From contig JAXMBN010000030.1 of assembly GCA_046349875.1 (NCBI GenBank), positions 1-64,000 of the forward strand: 64,000 bases of DNA, read 5' to 3'. Positions 56,366-64,000 of the stretch are shown here, in pieces. The translations under genes and the position numbers were made by a program. Positions within the stretch are counted from its first letter, which is position 1; every line of letters begins with the position of its first letter. The DNA comes from JAXMBN01 sp046349875 (GTDB taxonomy: Bacteria; Planctomycetota; Planctomycetia; Pirellulales; Pirellulaceae). The notes beneath the pieces are model-generated. The model saw only the letters and a list, made by a program, of their open reading frames with translations. It did no database searches and had not been told where the DNA came from.

Positions 56366-59281
56366 GTGATATTGGTGAGTTCTCCGCCTTCGACAAGGCG
56401 AAAGGAAGAGTTCGTGCGCCGTAAGCGTCCCTTCAATGACCCGATTCGTCGAACCCCGGTGGTGCGGCGTCTTCAGTTTGATTCGCTGGAGGACCGCAAG
56501 CTACTCGCAGGTTTGAACGTATTCGTCTTTGAAGACGGTGATGGATCTGGCACGCATTCAGCCGATGAAATGGGTGCGGCCGATCGCGTCCTTTTTCTCG
56601 ATCAAGATCGCGATGGTGTGCTCGATAGTAATGAGTCATGGACGAAGACCGACGCCGATGGACGCGCTCGATTCGACTCGTTGCCCGACGGAGATTATTG
56701 GCCAACACTCTTTGGACGTAATCAATCGACCCTTGCAACCAATCATGTGGCTCCTGCACGATCCACCGTGTTGCATCCGTCGATCGATGCCAAGCAAGTG
56801 CTTGGATGGCAAACAGAGCAATCCCTTTGGATTGCCACTTCGCACTCGATCGATCTGATCGATGCGTCTAGCCAAGGTATTATCGACTCGATTCGTTTAG
56901 ACCAACGGATTATCGACGTGGCGTTGGATCCTCAGAGTTCCACGGCCTTCGCAATCCTCGAATCAGCAGAGATGGAACGATCCTTGGTTTCGATCCAACT
57001 CAACTCGCACACGACACAAGCCGTAGACAACACCTTCGGGCTTGGATGGCATTCGATCCACAAAACATCTTCAGCATTCCTTGCGCGACTGCAGGACGGC
57101 CCCACAACTACATCCCTGGTCCAACTCAATGCAACGACGCTCGCGTGGAATTGGGTAGAGAACTCGCGTCAATCCATCGATGCTCAGTATCTAGCGTCAC
57201 CTTCCTCAAATGACTTGTTGGTGGTTGTTCCCAGTACGATTGGATCTGGATCCAGTTCATCCAGTGGTGCTGCATCCGAACTCCAACGAATTGAACTCCA
57301 AGACCAAAAGATCTGGATTCGCCAAACACGAACTTGGAATTCACCGATCCGCTCGATGCAACTCGACGCTACAGCGAGCCACTACTTGATCGCCGATGCG
57401 CAGGGCTGGAGCGTTCTGGCTCCAAATCTGAATTCACTCTATCAGCTTCCCAATCCCAATGCTTCGGTTGTCTACGATGCATTGCGGCAAACATTGTTTG
57501 CAATGGATACCGATCGGGGCCAAGCAACAGTAACGTCGATTGCGGATGGCCGTGAAATTGCCAGTGTACCGTTTCAGGGATTCGAGCAAATGGGAACGAT
57601 GTTCGTTAACCCATCTCGAACGGTTGCTTATGGCCTGTCAGCCAATGGCTTGTTTTCTCTTGGCTTAACGGAAGCCGTTTCTCCTCAGATCCGATTGGTT
57701 CAAAACCACGAATTCGCGAGTGTGGCTTTCGGAGTCAAAACAACGCGATCCAATGCGTTGCCCCGTTTTTCAGCACCATCGCAATTGGATGTTTTAGAAG
57801 ATGACGCCATCGGCATCGGGCTTCGCGATCCTCGTTTGCAATTGCAAGATGTCGATCGTGATCTGGTGGGATTGTTCGTCGTCGATCCACCCAAGCATGG
57901 GAAACTAGCTTGGTCCCTGACGGACGGCGGAGTCTATACTCCCAATTCCAATTATGAGGGCAGGGACTCCATAGTCGTTCAAGCGTTCGATGGGGCAGGG
58001 TGGTCAGCGCCCGTGACGTTAGGACTGAACATTCTTGGGGTGAACGACATTCCTTCGGGAATCCATACAGACCTTGCCGCTGTTCCAGAGAACATCACCC
58101 CAGGATCGGCGATTGGTGTAGTGACGGTACTCGATCCCGATCGTGATGCATCCTATCGAGTGACCGTAGATGACTCCCGCTTGCTGGTGATCGACGGTGT
58201 TTTGCAACTCGCTGCGGGTGCTCATCTCGATTATGAATCCGAGCCATCGATCACTTTTGTCATTACCGCGGCCGATCTGAGTCATCCCGAGGATGTAGTA
58301 ACCCAAACGATCACCCTCGATGTCCGCGATCAAAACGATCCTCCGCAGCGCATCGATAGTCAATCGCACCCAATCTCGGAGAACGAGATCGGGATTGCTG
58401 TGGCATCGCTTCGAGTCGTCGATGGAGAAAACCGCGATACCTACCGCTGGATCGTTTCCGACGCACGTTTTGTTGTTATCGACCAAGGACTTTATCTCGC
58501 ACCGGGCGTTTCGCTGAACTATGAGGAGACTCCTTCCATCGATGTCGTGTTAACGGCGATCGATGCTGATGGAAACCAAGTTTCGAAGACGATCCATGTG
58601 GAAGTTGTCGACACCAATGATCCTCCGATGAGTTTGACGCTCGATCAAAACGAAGTCGTGGGCGAGGTGCCGGGGTATCGTATTGGATCGATTCGAATCG
58701 AAGATGAAGATCAAGCCGAACGCTACGAGTATTCGGTCAGCGACCCTCGATTTGTGGTTGTTGGAAACCAACTGCAACTGCGTCCAACGGAATCGCTTCC
58801 TTTCTCCGAAAACCCGATCCAAATTCGGGTGATGGCAAGATCGGTGCTCGATGGTACCACGATCGAACGCCCCATCACGATTCATGTCGTGGAAAGTCGA
58901 TCACCTCACCAAAATCCAATCGATCCTCTAGATGTCGATGGCGATGGAATTGTCACTCCTCGCGACCCATTGATTCTTATCAATCATCTCAATCGACATG
59001 GTCCAGGACGAATTAATGCACCTGCTCCTGGGGATGGCGAGCCTGGTTACTATTTTGACGTGAATGGCGATGGAGTCATCACGCCGCTCGACATCATTAT
59101 CATCTTGAATCATCTCAATCGTTTCGGTGTGGTTCAGAGCGGTTCGCCCGATCATGACACCCGGACCGGACAAGGCGAAGGCGAAGGTGCACTAACGTCT
59201 GAATTGCATGACATGTCCTTGACGTCGTACCTTGCCGAACAGCAAGTTCGTGATCTGCAACCTCGCTATCGCAAGCGATAG
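56366..59281 (+). CDS. Secreted cadherin-like/dockerin protein with N-terminal LEDRKLLA motif
   Basis: 971 residues. No ATG precedes the family residues; the open frame begins with GTG at 56366, and a GTG at 56414 (VRRKRP) is possible. Residues ~30-50 hold the planctomycete RLQFDSLEDRKLLAGLNVFVF motif, followed by a short EF-hand/SdrD-B-like repeat (FEDGDGSGTHSADE, LDQDRDGVLDSNESW). A beta-propeller-like region spans 125-440, and three cadherin-like Ig domains with shared segments (DYESEPSITFVITAAD / NYEETPSIDVVLTAID) span 500-850. The C-terminus is a dockerin type I pair (DVDGDGIVTPRDPLILINHL and DVNGDGVITPLDIIIILNHL). Likely cell-surface. The dockerin partner is unknown. Confidence 0.88.
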   Translation: MILVSSPPSTRRKEEFVRRKRPFNDPIRRTPVVRRLQFDSLEDRKLLAGLNVFVFEDGDGSGTHSADEMGAADRVLFLDQDRDGVLDSNESWTKTDADGRARFDSLPDGDYWPTLFGRNQSTLATNHVAPARSTVLHPSIDAKQVLGWQTEQSLWIATSHSIDLIDASSQGIIDSIRLDQRIIDVALDPQSSTAFAILESAEMERSLVSIQLNSHTTQAVDNTFGLGWHSIHKTSSAFLARLQDGPTTTSLVQLNATTLAWNWVENSRQSIDAQYLASPSSNDLLVVVPSTIGSGSSSSSGAASELQRIELQDQKIWIRQTRTWNSPIRSMQLDATASHYLIADAQGWSVLAPNLNSLYQLPNPNASVVYDALRQTLFAMDTDRGQATVTSIADGREIASVPFQGFEQMGTMFVNPSRTVAYGLSANGLFSLGLTEAVSPQIRLVQNHEFASVAFGVKTTRSNALPRFSAPSQLDVLEDDAIGIGLRDPRLQLQDVDRDLVGLFVVDPPKHGKLAWSLTDGGVYTPNSNYEGRDSIVVQAFDGAGWSAPVTLGLNILGVNDIPSGIHTDLAAVPENITPGSAIGVVTVLDPDRDASYRVTVDDSRLLVIDGVLQLAAGAHLDYESEPSITFVITAADLSHPEDVVTQTITLDVRDQNDPPQRIDSQSHPISENEIGIAVASLRVVDGENRDTYRWIVSDARFVVIDQGLYLAPGVSLNYEETPSIDVVLTAIDADGNQVSKTIHVEVVDTNDPPMSLTLDQNEVVGEVPGYRIGSIRIEDEDQAERYEYSVSDPRFVVVGNQLQLRPTESLPFSENPIQIRVMARSVLDGTTIERPITIHVVESRSPHQNPIDPLDVDGDGIVTPRDPLILINHLNRHGPGRINAPAPGDGEPGYYFDVNGDGVITPLDIIIILNHLNRFGVVQSGSPDHDTRTGQGEGEGALTSELHDMSLTSYLAEQQVRDLQPRYRKR

Positions 59282-59300
59282 CTAGAAAGCTCAATGAGTG

Positions 59301-60515
59301 ATGGCTGGATTCGACGTTGATATCGTCGTCGTGGGTGGTGGTATCGTTGGGCTTTCCACCGCCTATCAACTTTCTGAACTCGCCGACGATCTTCGCATTC
59401 TTGTGGTGGAGAAAGAAGAGGCAATCTGCCTCCATCAATCAGGCAGGAATTCTGGGGTAATCCACTCCGGTATTTACTATCAACCAGGGTCTCTTAAAGC
59501 GAAGACCTGCCTGGAAGGCAAGGCGATGCTCGAATCGTTTTGCAGAGAACACGGAATTGCCTTCGAGTCCTGTGGCAAAGTCATCGTGGCGGTGGATGAT
59601 GCCGAATTGCCGGCCATGGAAAAAATCTATGCTCGCGGTCAGGCCAATGGTGTTGCCTGTCGGATCATCGATCGGCACGAGCTGCAACAATTGGAACCTC
59701 ATGCTGCAGGCGTAGCGGCGATTCACGTTCCCGGAACAGGAATTGTCGACTACCCAGGCGTTTGCAACGTGCTGGCTGACCGACTCCGCAAACGTGGTCA
59801 CACCATACTGCTCCAATCACCTCTGCGTTCCTGCGCGTCGCACGAAGGTTATCTCGAAGTGGTGGCTGGTGATAGCACCATTAAAACGCGACAGCTAGTG
59901 AACTGCGCTGGCCTGCATTGCGATCGTGTGATGCGTCTTTGCGGTGCCACACCGCCAGCCAAGATCATTCCCTTCCGCGGTGAATATTACGAACTGACAT
60001 CGGATGCGGAATACCTTTGCCGCAATTTGATTTACCCTGTTCCCAATCCGAATTTCCCATTTCTCGGAGTTCACTTCACACGAATGGTGCACGGAGGAGT
60101 CGAGTGTGGCCCCAATGCAGTGCTTGCAATGGCTCGCGAAGGCTATGATTGGTCGACATGGAATCTTCGCGACCTATCCGAATCTCTGACCTATCCGGGA
60201 TTCATGCGTATCGCGAGCCGCTTCTGGAAAACGGGCGCTGGTGAAATCGTTCGTTCTTTGTCGAAGTCGGCATTTGTCAAAGCTCTTCAACGACTCATCC
60301 CCGCCATCCAGATCCAACAATTGCATCGCGCCCCGGCAGGTGTTCGCGCCCAAGCGATCGCACCCGATGGTTCCATGGTCGACGATTTTCTGATCGTCGA
60401 TCAACCTCGCGCTATCCACGTATGCAATGCACCAAGCCCTGCTGCCACAGCATCCCTGAAGATCGGACAGCACATCGCTCATCGAGTTCTCGAACAACAA
60501 AGTACGCTCGAATAA
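59301..60515 (+). CDS. lhgO: L-2-hydroxyglutarate oxidase
   Basis: FAD-dependent oxidase giving 2-oxoglutarate from L-2-hydroxyglutarate. 404 residues from the ATG at 59301 (a GTG at 59298 is also in frame). Dinucleotide fold: VDIVVVGGGIVGLSTAYQL and VEKEEAICLHQSGRNSGVIHSGIYYQPGSLKAKTC (the latter is the family's substrate/FAD region). It continues with GTGIVDYPGVC, NCAGLHCDRV, FRGEYYEL, LGVHFTRMVHGGVECGPNAVLA and the C-terminal VCNAPSPAATASLKIGQ (FAD). It lies 19 bases after the dockerin protein gene, probably by chance. It complements the D-type GlcD/GlcF fusion at 41.8 kb. Confidence 0.94.
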   Translation: MAGFDVDIVVVGGGIVGLSTAYQLSELADDLRILVVEKEEAICLHQSGRNSGVIHSGIYYQPGSLKAKTCLEGKAMLESFCREHGIAFESCGKVIVAVDDAELPAMEKIYARGQANGVACRIIDRHELQQLEPHAAGVAAIHVPGTGIVDYPGVCNVLADRLRKRGHTILLQSPLRSCASHEGYLEVVAGDSTIKTRQLVNCAGLHCDRVMRLCGATPPAKIIPFRGEYYELTSDAEYLCRNLIYPVPNPNFPFLGVHFTRMVHGGVECGPNAVLAMAREGYDWSTWNLRDLSESLTYPGFMRIASRFWKTGAGEIVRSLSKSAFVKALQRLIPAIQIQQLHRAPAGVRAQAIAPDGSMVDDFLIVDQPRAIHVCNAPSPAATASLKIGQHIAHRVLEQQSTLE

Positions 60516-60601
60516 AACGCCGTTAGATCAAGTGGCCGCTAAGCCGCTGGCCCGTCTTGCAACTAGCGAAAGCGATAATCGCTCGAACCGTTCGCGTTGG
60601 A

Positions 60602-61492
60602 TTAAGCCGATTGCAGAATGCGATCCAAAGCCATAAACGCAACCGACCATTGTGGCTTGGTTTGAAGATAGGTTTCCCACCAACTCAGCAGTTTGGAAAC
60701 GACATCCTGATCCTCGCGTGGCACGGGAACTTGCCACTGTTCAATGGCAAGGGATAACGTTGGCTCATCGATCTTCGTTAGCTCGACGATCTGCCCAGCG
60801 GCAAGAATCGGTGGCAACATTGCTAGCGCTGCAACCTCGGGCAATCTCCCTCCATGGACCCCTTCGCTATAGATGGGTGTATCCAGTTGGAGTTGAACCA
60901 ATAACCACGCAAGCCGAACGACTTCAGGGAGTTCCGGTATGACGTTGGTGAGTATGGCTTCAACACAAACGCGATTGGGGCCAAGGTGAGCTGATCCGTA
61001 GCCTCCGAGCACAGGCTGCAACAATACCACCTCTGCTTGAGGCACTAGAAGCGACTTATCAGTGAGCCTTCCCACATGCGCTAATAGTCCACTCCCATAC
61101 CCCTCCCAAAACTCCTTCAAGGGGCGTGAGCGAAGCTCCAATTGCTCCAATAGCTTGGGATAGATGACACCGAAGGCGGCTTCCATATCGGTGATCTTGC
61201 TCGCTAGAAAATTGAGTTGAGTGGCCTTGATGTTTTGAGCCCCCAACAATCGAATCAAAACACGTTCTGCAAGCTCGCGATTGGAATCGAGTTCCGCGCT
61301 CCAGGAAAGCAGTTCGCCCCAGAAATTCTTGCGAGCTAAAACGGGTAGACGCAACGAAAAGTCATGGAGCTCCACAGATAATTCGCGATAGGACGCATCG
61401 AGCCGATTATCGACGACGGGAAGCGACATCGCCATGGCCCGCGCAGCATGGAGTGCGCTCGTTGAAAGATTTGGCTTCCAAGTAAGCTTCAT
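60602..61492 (-). CDS. Unknown protein, planctomycete-type
   Basis: 296 residues with no signal peptide, mostly helical by pattern (for example LLKFWEGYGSGLLAHVGRL-like and VVRLAWLLVQLQLDTPIYSEGVHGG). It contains a repeated-looking VVLLQPVLGGYGSAHLG segment and a C-terminal LLSWWETYLQTKPQWSVAFMALDRIL. I do not recognise any domain. Open over the full length with codon use like its neighbours, and bracketed by lhgO (convergent) and a nitrilase on the same strand. It is therefore a real gene with no assignable function. Confidence 0.72.
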   Translation of the reverse strand: MKLTWKPNLSTSALHAARAMAMSLPVVDNRLDASYRELSVELHDFSLRLPVLARKNFWGELLSWSAELDSNRELAERVLIRLLGAQNIKATQLNFLASKITDMEAAFGVIYPKLLEQLELRSRPLKEFWEGYGSGLLAHVGRLTDKSLLVPQAEVVLLQPVLGGYGSAHLGPNRVCVEAILTNVIPELPEVVRLAWLLVQLQLDTPIYSEGVHGGRLPEVAALAMLPPILAAGQIVELTKIDEPTLSLAIEQWQVPVPREDQDVVSKLLSWWETYLQTKPQWSVAFMALDRILQSA

Positions 61493-61567
61493 GAAGGAAA
61501 ACGCAAAAGGTACTACGGAGACGATTCACCATCAAGGAAATGGCGTCGCATTGTGGGTTCGAATCCT

Positions 61568-62431
61568 TTACTCGTCAATACGGCGCACCAGATGATGTGG
61601 TTCGACCAACTTACCGTACTGCCCTGGCCTCCGATCCGCCCAACGGTCGATCACATGCCGCTTGGGAACGCGAACGAGCCTTTTTCCTCGAGCTCGATCC
61701 AGATCGATATCGTGAATCAATGCCAACTCTCCGTACTCAGGAGCATCCACCAATGCATTGCCGCTCGGTTCACACAATCGACTTTGGCCAATAAATCGAA
61801 ATCCCCTTTCCTCTCCGACGCGATTCACCGAAAGAAAGTAAACATTATTTTCCAAAGCCCGTGCATTCGGAATGTACTTGGCAAAAGTGTCTGCTCCGGG
61901 TGGCCAGTTCGTCGGCAATATAAGCAGATCGGCACCATTCAAGGAAAGAACGCGAGACGACTCGGGGAATGAGCCGTCATAACAAATGTGCATACCGACG
62001 CGAAGCCCATCCGCTTCCCAAACAGGAAACCCTTCTTCACTTTCGGTTACAAATCGATCGACTCCCAAATAGGGCAAGTGCACTTTGCGATACACACCGA
62101 TGAGCCCCTCCGGTCCTACCAGAGCACAACTATTAAAGAGCCTGCCGCCCGATCCACGTTCAAGCAAGCCATACGCCACATACTGTCCATTCCGTCGACA
62201 AATTTCTTGAATAGCTCGCGTGGAAGGCCCTGGTATTTCTTCGGCATGGGGCCAAGCTTCTTCAAGAGATTCGTAACAATACCCTGACAGCATACACTCC
62301 GGGAAAACAACCAAATCGCATTCAGCGATCGCATCCTGCTGCAGCCAAGTTCCCATTCGCGCTAGATTGCTCTGCGTATCAGCAAACGTAACGAGAGTCT
62401 GAATTCCCGCAATGCGTCGTGTTTCGCTCAT
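61568..62431 (-). CDS. Carbon-nitrogen hydrolase (nitrilase superfamily)
   Basis: 287 residues from the ATG at 62431 (MSETRRIAGIQTLVTFADT); an in-frame start 15 bases upstream is less likely. The catalytic triad is visible: Glu in VVFPECMLSGYC, Lys in GVYRKVHLPYLG and Cys in HICYDGSFPES, in the usual spacing. YVAYGLLERGSGGRLFNSCALVGPEG sits between them. It hydrolyses a C-N bond in an amide, such as a ureidopropionate- or omega-amide-like substrate; the specific substrate is not evident. No signal peptide. The cupin gene lies 95 bases upstream on the same strand. Confidence 0.92.
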   Translation of the reverse strand: MSETRRIAGIQTLVTFADTQSNLARMGTWLQQDAIAECDLVVFPECMLSGYCYESLEEAWPHAEEIPGPSTRAIQEICRRNGQYVAYGLLERGSGGRLFNSCALVGPEGLIGVYRKVHLPYLGVDRFVTESEEGFPVWEADGLRVGMHICYDGSFPESSRVLSLNGADLLILPTNWPPGADTFAKYIPNARALENNVYFLSVNRVGEERGFRFIGQSRLCEPSGNALVDAPEYGELALIHDIDLDRARGKRLVRVPKRHVIDRWADRRPGQYGKLVEPHHLVRRIDE

Positions 62432-62526
62432 AAGTGTTCTTCTCAATTCGATGGAAACAAAAGAGGTTCACAGTCGAGTTTGATCGTAGTTGAATTGGTT
62501 CACCATCGTGTCCGCCGATGAATTGA

Positions 62527-62937
62527 CTAAGGAAGCTGGGTATGCCCTAAAGCCGGTTCATCAAACCACTCATCGTTCGGATCAAATTTTGGGATTGCAA
62601 GGATCAAAACCCGCATCTCGCCGATCGCACGATGTCGCGTTCCAGGGCGAATCATGATACAAGCTCCCGGCTTCAACGGATACGTCTCGCCTTGAAGCTC
62701 CATTTTGGCTTCAGGATGGCATTCCAAGATGTAATAAACCTCAGTGATTCTCTTGTGATAATGCGTGACAGCGTCCTTCGTGATCTGAGTCACATGAAGA
62801 GAACCAGGAAAATCTTCGACATCCAACAAGGCTCGCTTGGCCATTCCGCAAGGACAAGGGACCGATTGCATTTGATCGAAATCGATCCATTCAAATGGCG
62901 GAACCTCTTTGTTATGTTGCATGTTGTTCCTCTCCAC
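62527..62937 (-). CDS. Single-domain cupin protein
   Basis: 136 residues (an internal ATG at 62922 is also possible). The beta-barrel cupin motif 1 is THYHKRITEVYYILECHPEAKMELQGE, with two His and one Glu as metal ligands, and motif 2 is PGACIMIRPGTRHRAIGEM with the second His. A CPCGMAKRALLDVEDFPGSLH region before it has two Cys that might bind metal. It could be an enzyme or a sugar-binding regulator; substrate unknown. Its start overlaps by 26 bases the end of the MFS transporter gene, so the two are translationally linked. Confidence 0.88.
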   Translation of the reverse strand: MERNNMQHNKEVPPFEWIDFDQMQSVPCPCGMAKRALLDVEDFPGSLHVTQITKDAVTHYHKRITEVYYILECHPEAKMELQGETYPLKPGACIMIRPGTRHRAIGEMRVLILAIPKFDPNDEWFDEPALGHTQLP

Positions 62938-64000
62938 GAGGTGCAGGCACTGCCATCAAAACGAGCATCGCAAGTACTGCCAAAAAACTGCCAAGCCCAA
63001 AGGCATACACTGGTCCAGCACTATCATAGACGGCTCCAAACAGCAAGCTCGAAGGCAAACTTGCTAATCCGATGATCATATGAAACCATCCAAAGGCAGC
63101 ACCCGAAGTTGCACCCTCTGCATAAAGACTTACCAACTTCTTTTCCGAGGGCTCGGATGCAGAGTAAAACAGAGAATACATGGCAAAGAGCACACCGATT
63201 TGCCACGTTGCATCTGCCAAACCAAACAATCCATAGACCATTGCATAAAACAACCAGCCAAGCATCAAAAGTCGCTTGGGTGAAACGCGATCGGCCCAAT
63301 AACCACCGACGCGGTTCCCCAAGAATTTGAGAAGCTGGAGCATCGCCCACAGCATAGGCAACCATTCCACTCCAACGCCGACTTCCCTCGCTCGCACCAG
63401 CAGGAATGCATCCGTCGAATTTGCCAATGCGAAGAGCATTACCGCCGCCAAATACGGGCGAAAGCCAGGGCGATAGCGAGAACGATCGTGAATCGGCTTA
63501 GCATTCGATGAAGAGGTAACCGTCGCTACTTCTCGAAGCCCCAAGGAAAGAATGACCAACAACACTAAGCCCGGTACCAAGGTCCAAAGAAACAAGCTTC
63601 GAATCTGACCGGGGAACATCATCAAATAGATCGTGGCCAGAAGAGGCCCCATTGCGGCTCCAAGATGATCCATCGACCGGTGATAGCCGAAAGCACGTCC
63701 TCGCATCGATTCTGGGACACTCAACGCGATCATGGCATCACGAGGTGATGTCCGAATTCCTTTGCCGACGCGGTCAATCATCCGTAGCCCAAGTACGGCA
63801 CCCACGGAATTGACGAGTCCGATCCAGGGTCTTGCAAATACGGTGAGCCCATAGCCTAGGAGAAGAAATTGCTTTCGTTTTCCAACCTGATCGGACCATT
63901 TTCCAATCCACATTTTCAGCAGGCTCGAAAGGGTATCAACAACTCCTTCGATCAAACCGAGAGTGGCGTTGGTTGCACCGAGACCTTTTAGAAACGTAGG
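62912..64000 (-). CDS. Major facilitator superfamily transporter (5' end outside window)
   Basis: Truncated by the window edge; the frame stays open to 64000 and the residues beyond the TTG at 63955 are still MFS-like (LGLIEGVVDTLSS). At least nine hydrophobic segments remain. The loop-2 signature is GKWSDQVGKRKQFLLLGYG (GxxxDxxGxR/KK form) and a mirrored one is GGYWADRVSPKRLLMLGWLF. MDHLGAAMGPLLATIYL and a Tat-like conserved proline motif are also seen. It resembles the planctomycete MFS group of unclear substrate. It ends 26 bases inside the cupin gene. Confidence 0.88.
   Translation of the reverse strand, partial: PTFLKGLGATNATLGLIEGVVDTLSSLLKMWIGKWSDQVGKRKQFLLLGYGLTVFARPWIGLVNSVGAVLGLRMIDRVGKGIRTSPRDAMIALSVPESMRGRAFGYHRSMDHLGAAMGPLLATIYLMMFPGQIRSLFLWTLVPGLVLLVILSLGLREVATVTSSSNAKPIHDRSRYRPGFRPYLAAVMLFALANSTDAFLLVRAREVGVGVEWLPMLWAMLQLLKFLGNRVGGYWADRVSPKRLLMLGWLFYAMVYGLFGLADATWQIGVLFAMYSLFYSASEPSEKKLVSLYAEGATSGAAFGWFHMIIGLASLPSSLLFGAVYDSAGPVYAFGLGSFLAVLAMLVLMAVPAPRGEEQHAT

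Overview
The window looks like a chromosomal segment of a planctomycete, most likely a Pirellulaceae-type marine or freshwater member. The evidence is the gene content: a DUF1549/DUF1553 protein followed by a DUF1501 protein, a PPC-domain protein, a very large PQQ-dehydrogenase-like protein with a C-terminal CxxCH cytochrome domain, a secreted protein with an N-terminal LEDRKLLA motif and C-terminal dockerin repeats, and bacterial formylmethanofuran/tetrahydromethanopterin C1 genes. No phage, plasmid, IS transposase, CRISPR array or rRNA was seen. Placement below phylum level is inference.

Layout. 0-4.2 kb: end of an OmpR-type response regulator, palindromic repeats, a thioredoxin/PDZ secreted protein, a small membrane protein, tRNA-His and a DUF4159 protein. 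4.4-7.7 kb: lipA, an esterase and a DUF2183 (APP1-like) protein, bracketed by two tandem repeat arrays that share a core in opposite orientations. 7.8-12.3 kb (minus): a membrane glycosyltransferase, a GtrB/DPM1-like glycosyltransferase and a methyltransferase in an overlapping operon, then a DUF2617-like protein. 12.9-17.9 kb: an alpha-glucan block of glgA, galT and a GH57 amylase/glucanotransferase. 18.4-23.7 kb: DUF1549/1553, DUF1501 and PPC proteins. 23.8-29.4 kb: speA on plus; on minus a sugar kinase, a TIGR04222-like Cys/Gly-rich membrane protein and a DUF692 (MNIO) enzyme. 29.5-33.6 kb: YheT-like hydrolase, pgi, proS. 33.8-39.3 kb: lipoprotein, Fe/Mn superoxide dismutase, and a TPR protein paired with an exosortase-like protein that lacks the catalytic residues. 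39.5-46.1 kb: short SecA, a GlcD-GlcF fusion, ruvB. 46.1-50.6 kb: amidohydrolase and the fhcA-fhcD-fhcC operon. 50.7-59.3 kb: small membrane protein, repeat-rich lipoprotein, PVC cytochrome protein, dockerin/cadherin-like protein. 59.3-64 kb: L-2-hydroxyglutarate oxidase, an unknown protein, a nitrilase-family hydrolase, a cupin and a truncated MFS transporter.

Sequence quality is uneven. Six consecutive genes on both strands between about 20.6 and 29.4 kb are broken by frameshifts while keeping normal lengths, and a run of 13 G followed by 49 T interrupts one of them. Two smaller patches, in fhcD and in the lipoprotein at 51.2-53.1 kb, show the same damage. Other genes longer than 1 kb are open. 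Consensus errors are therefore more likely than pseudogenes.

The most interesting leads are the DUF692 enzyme next to a membrane protein with a (GC)-rich tail, the catalytically depleted exosortase-like/TPR pair, the short SecA, and two families of palindromic intergenic repeats, one of which shows compensatory stem changes between copies.
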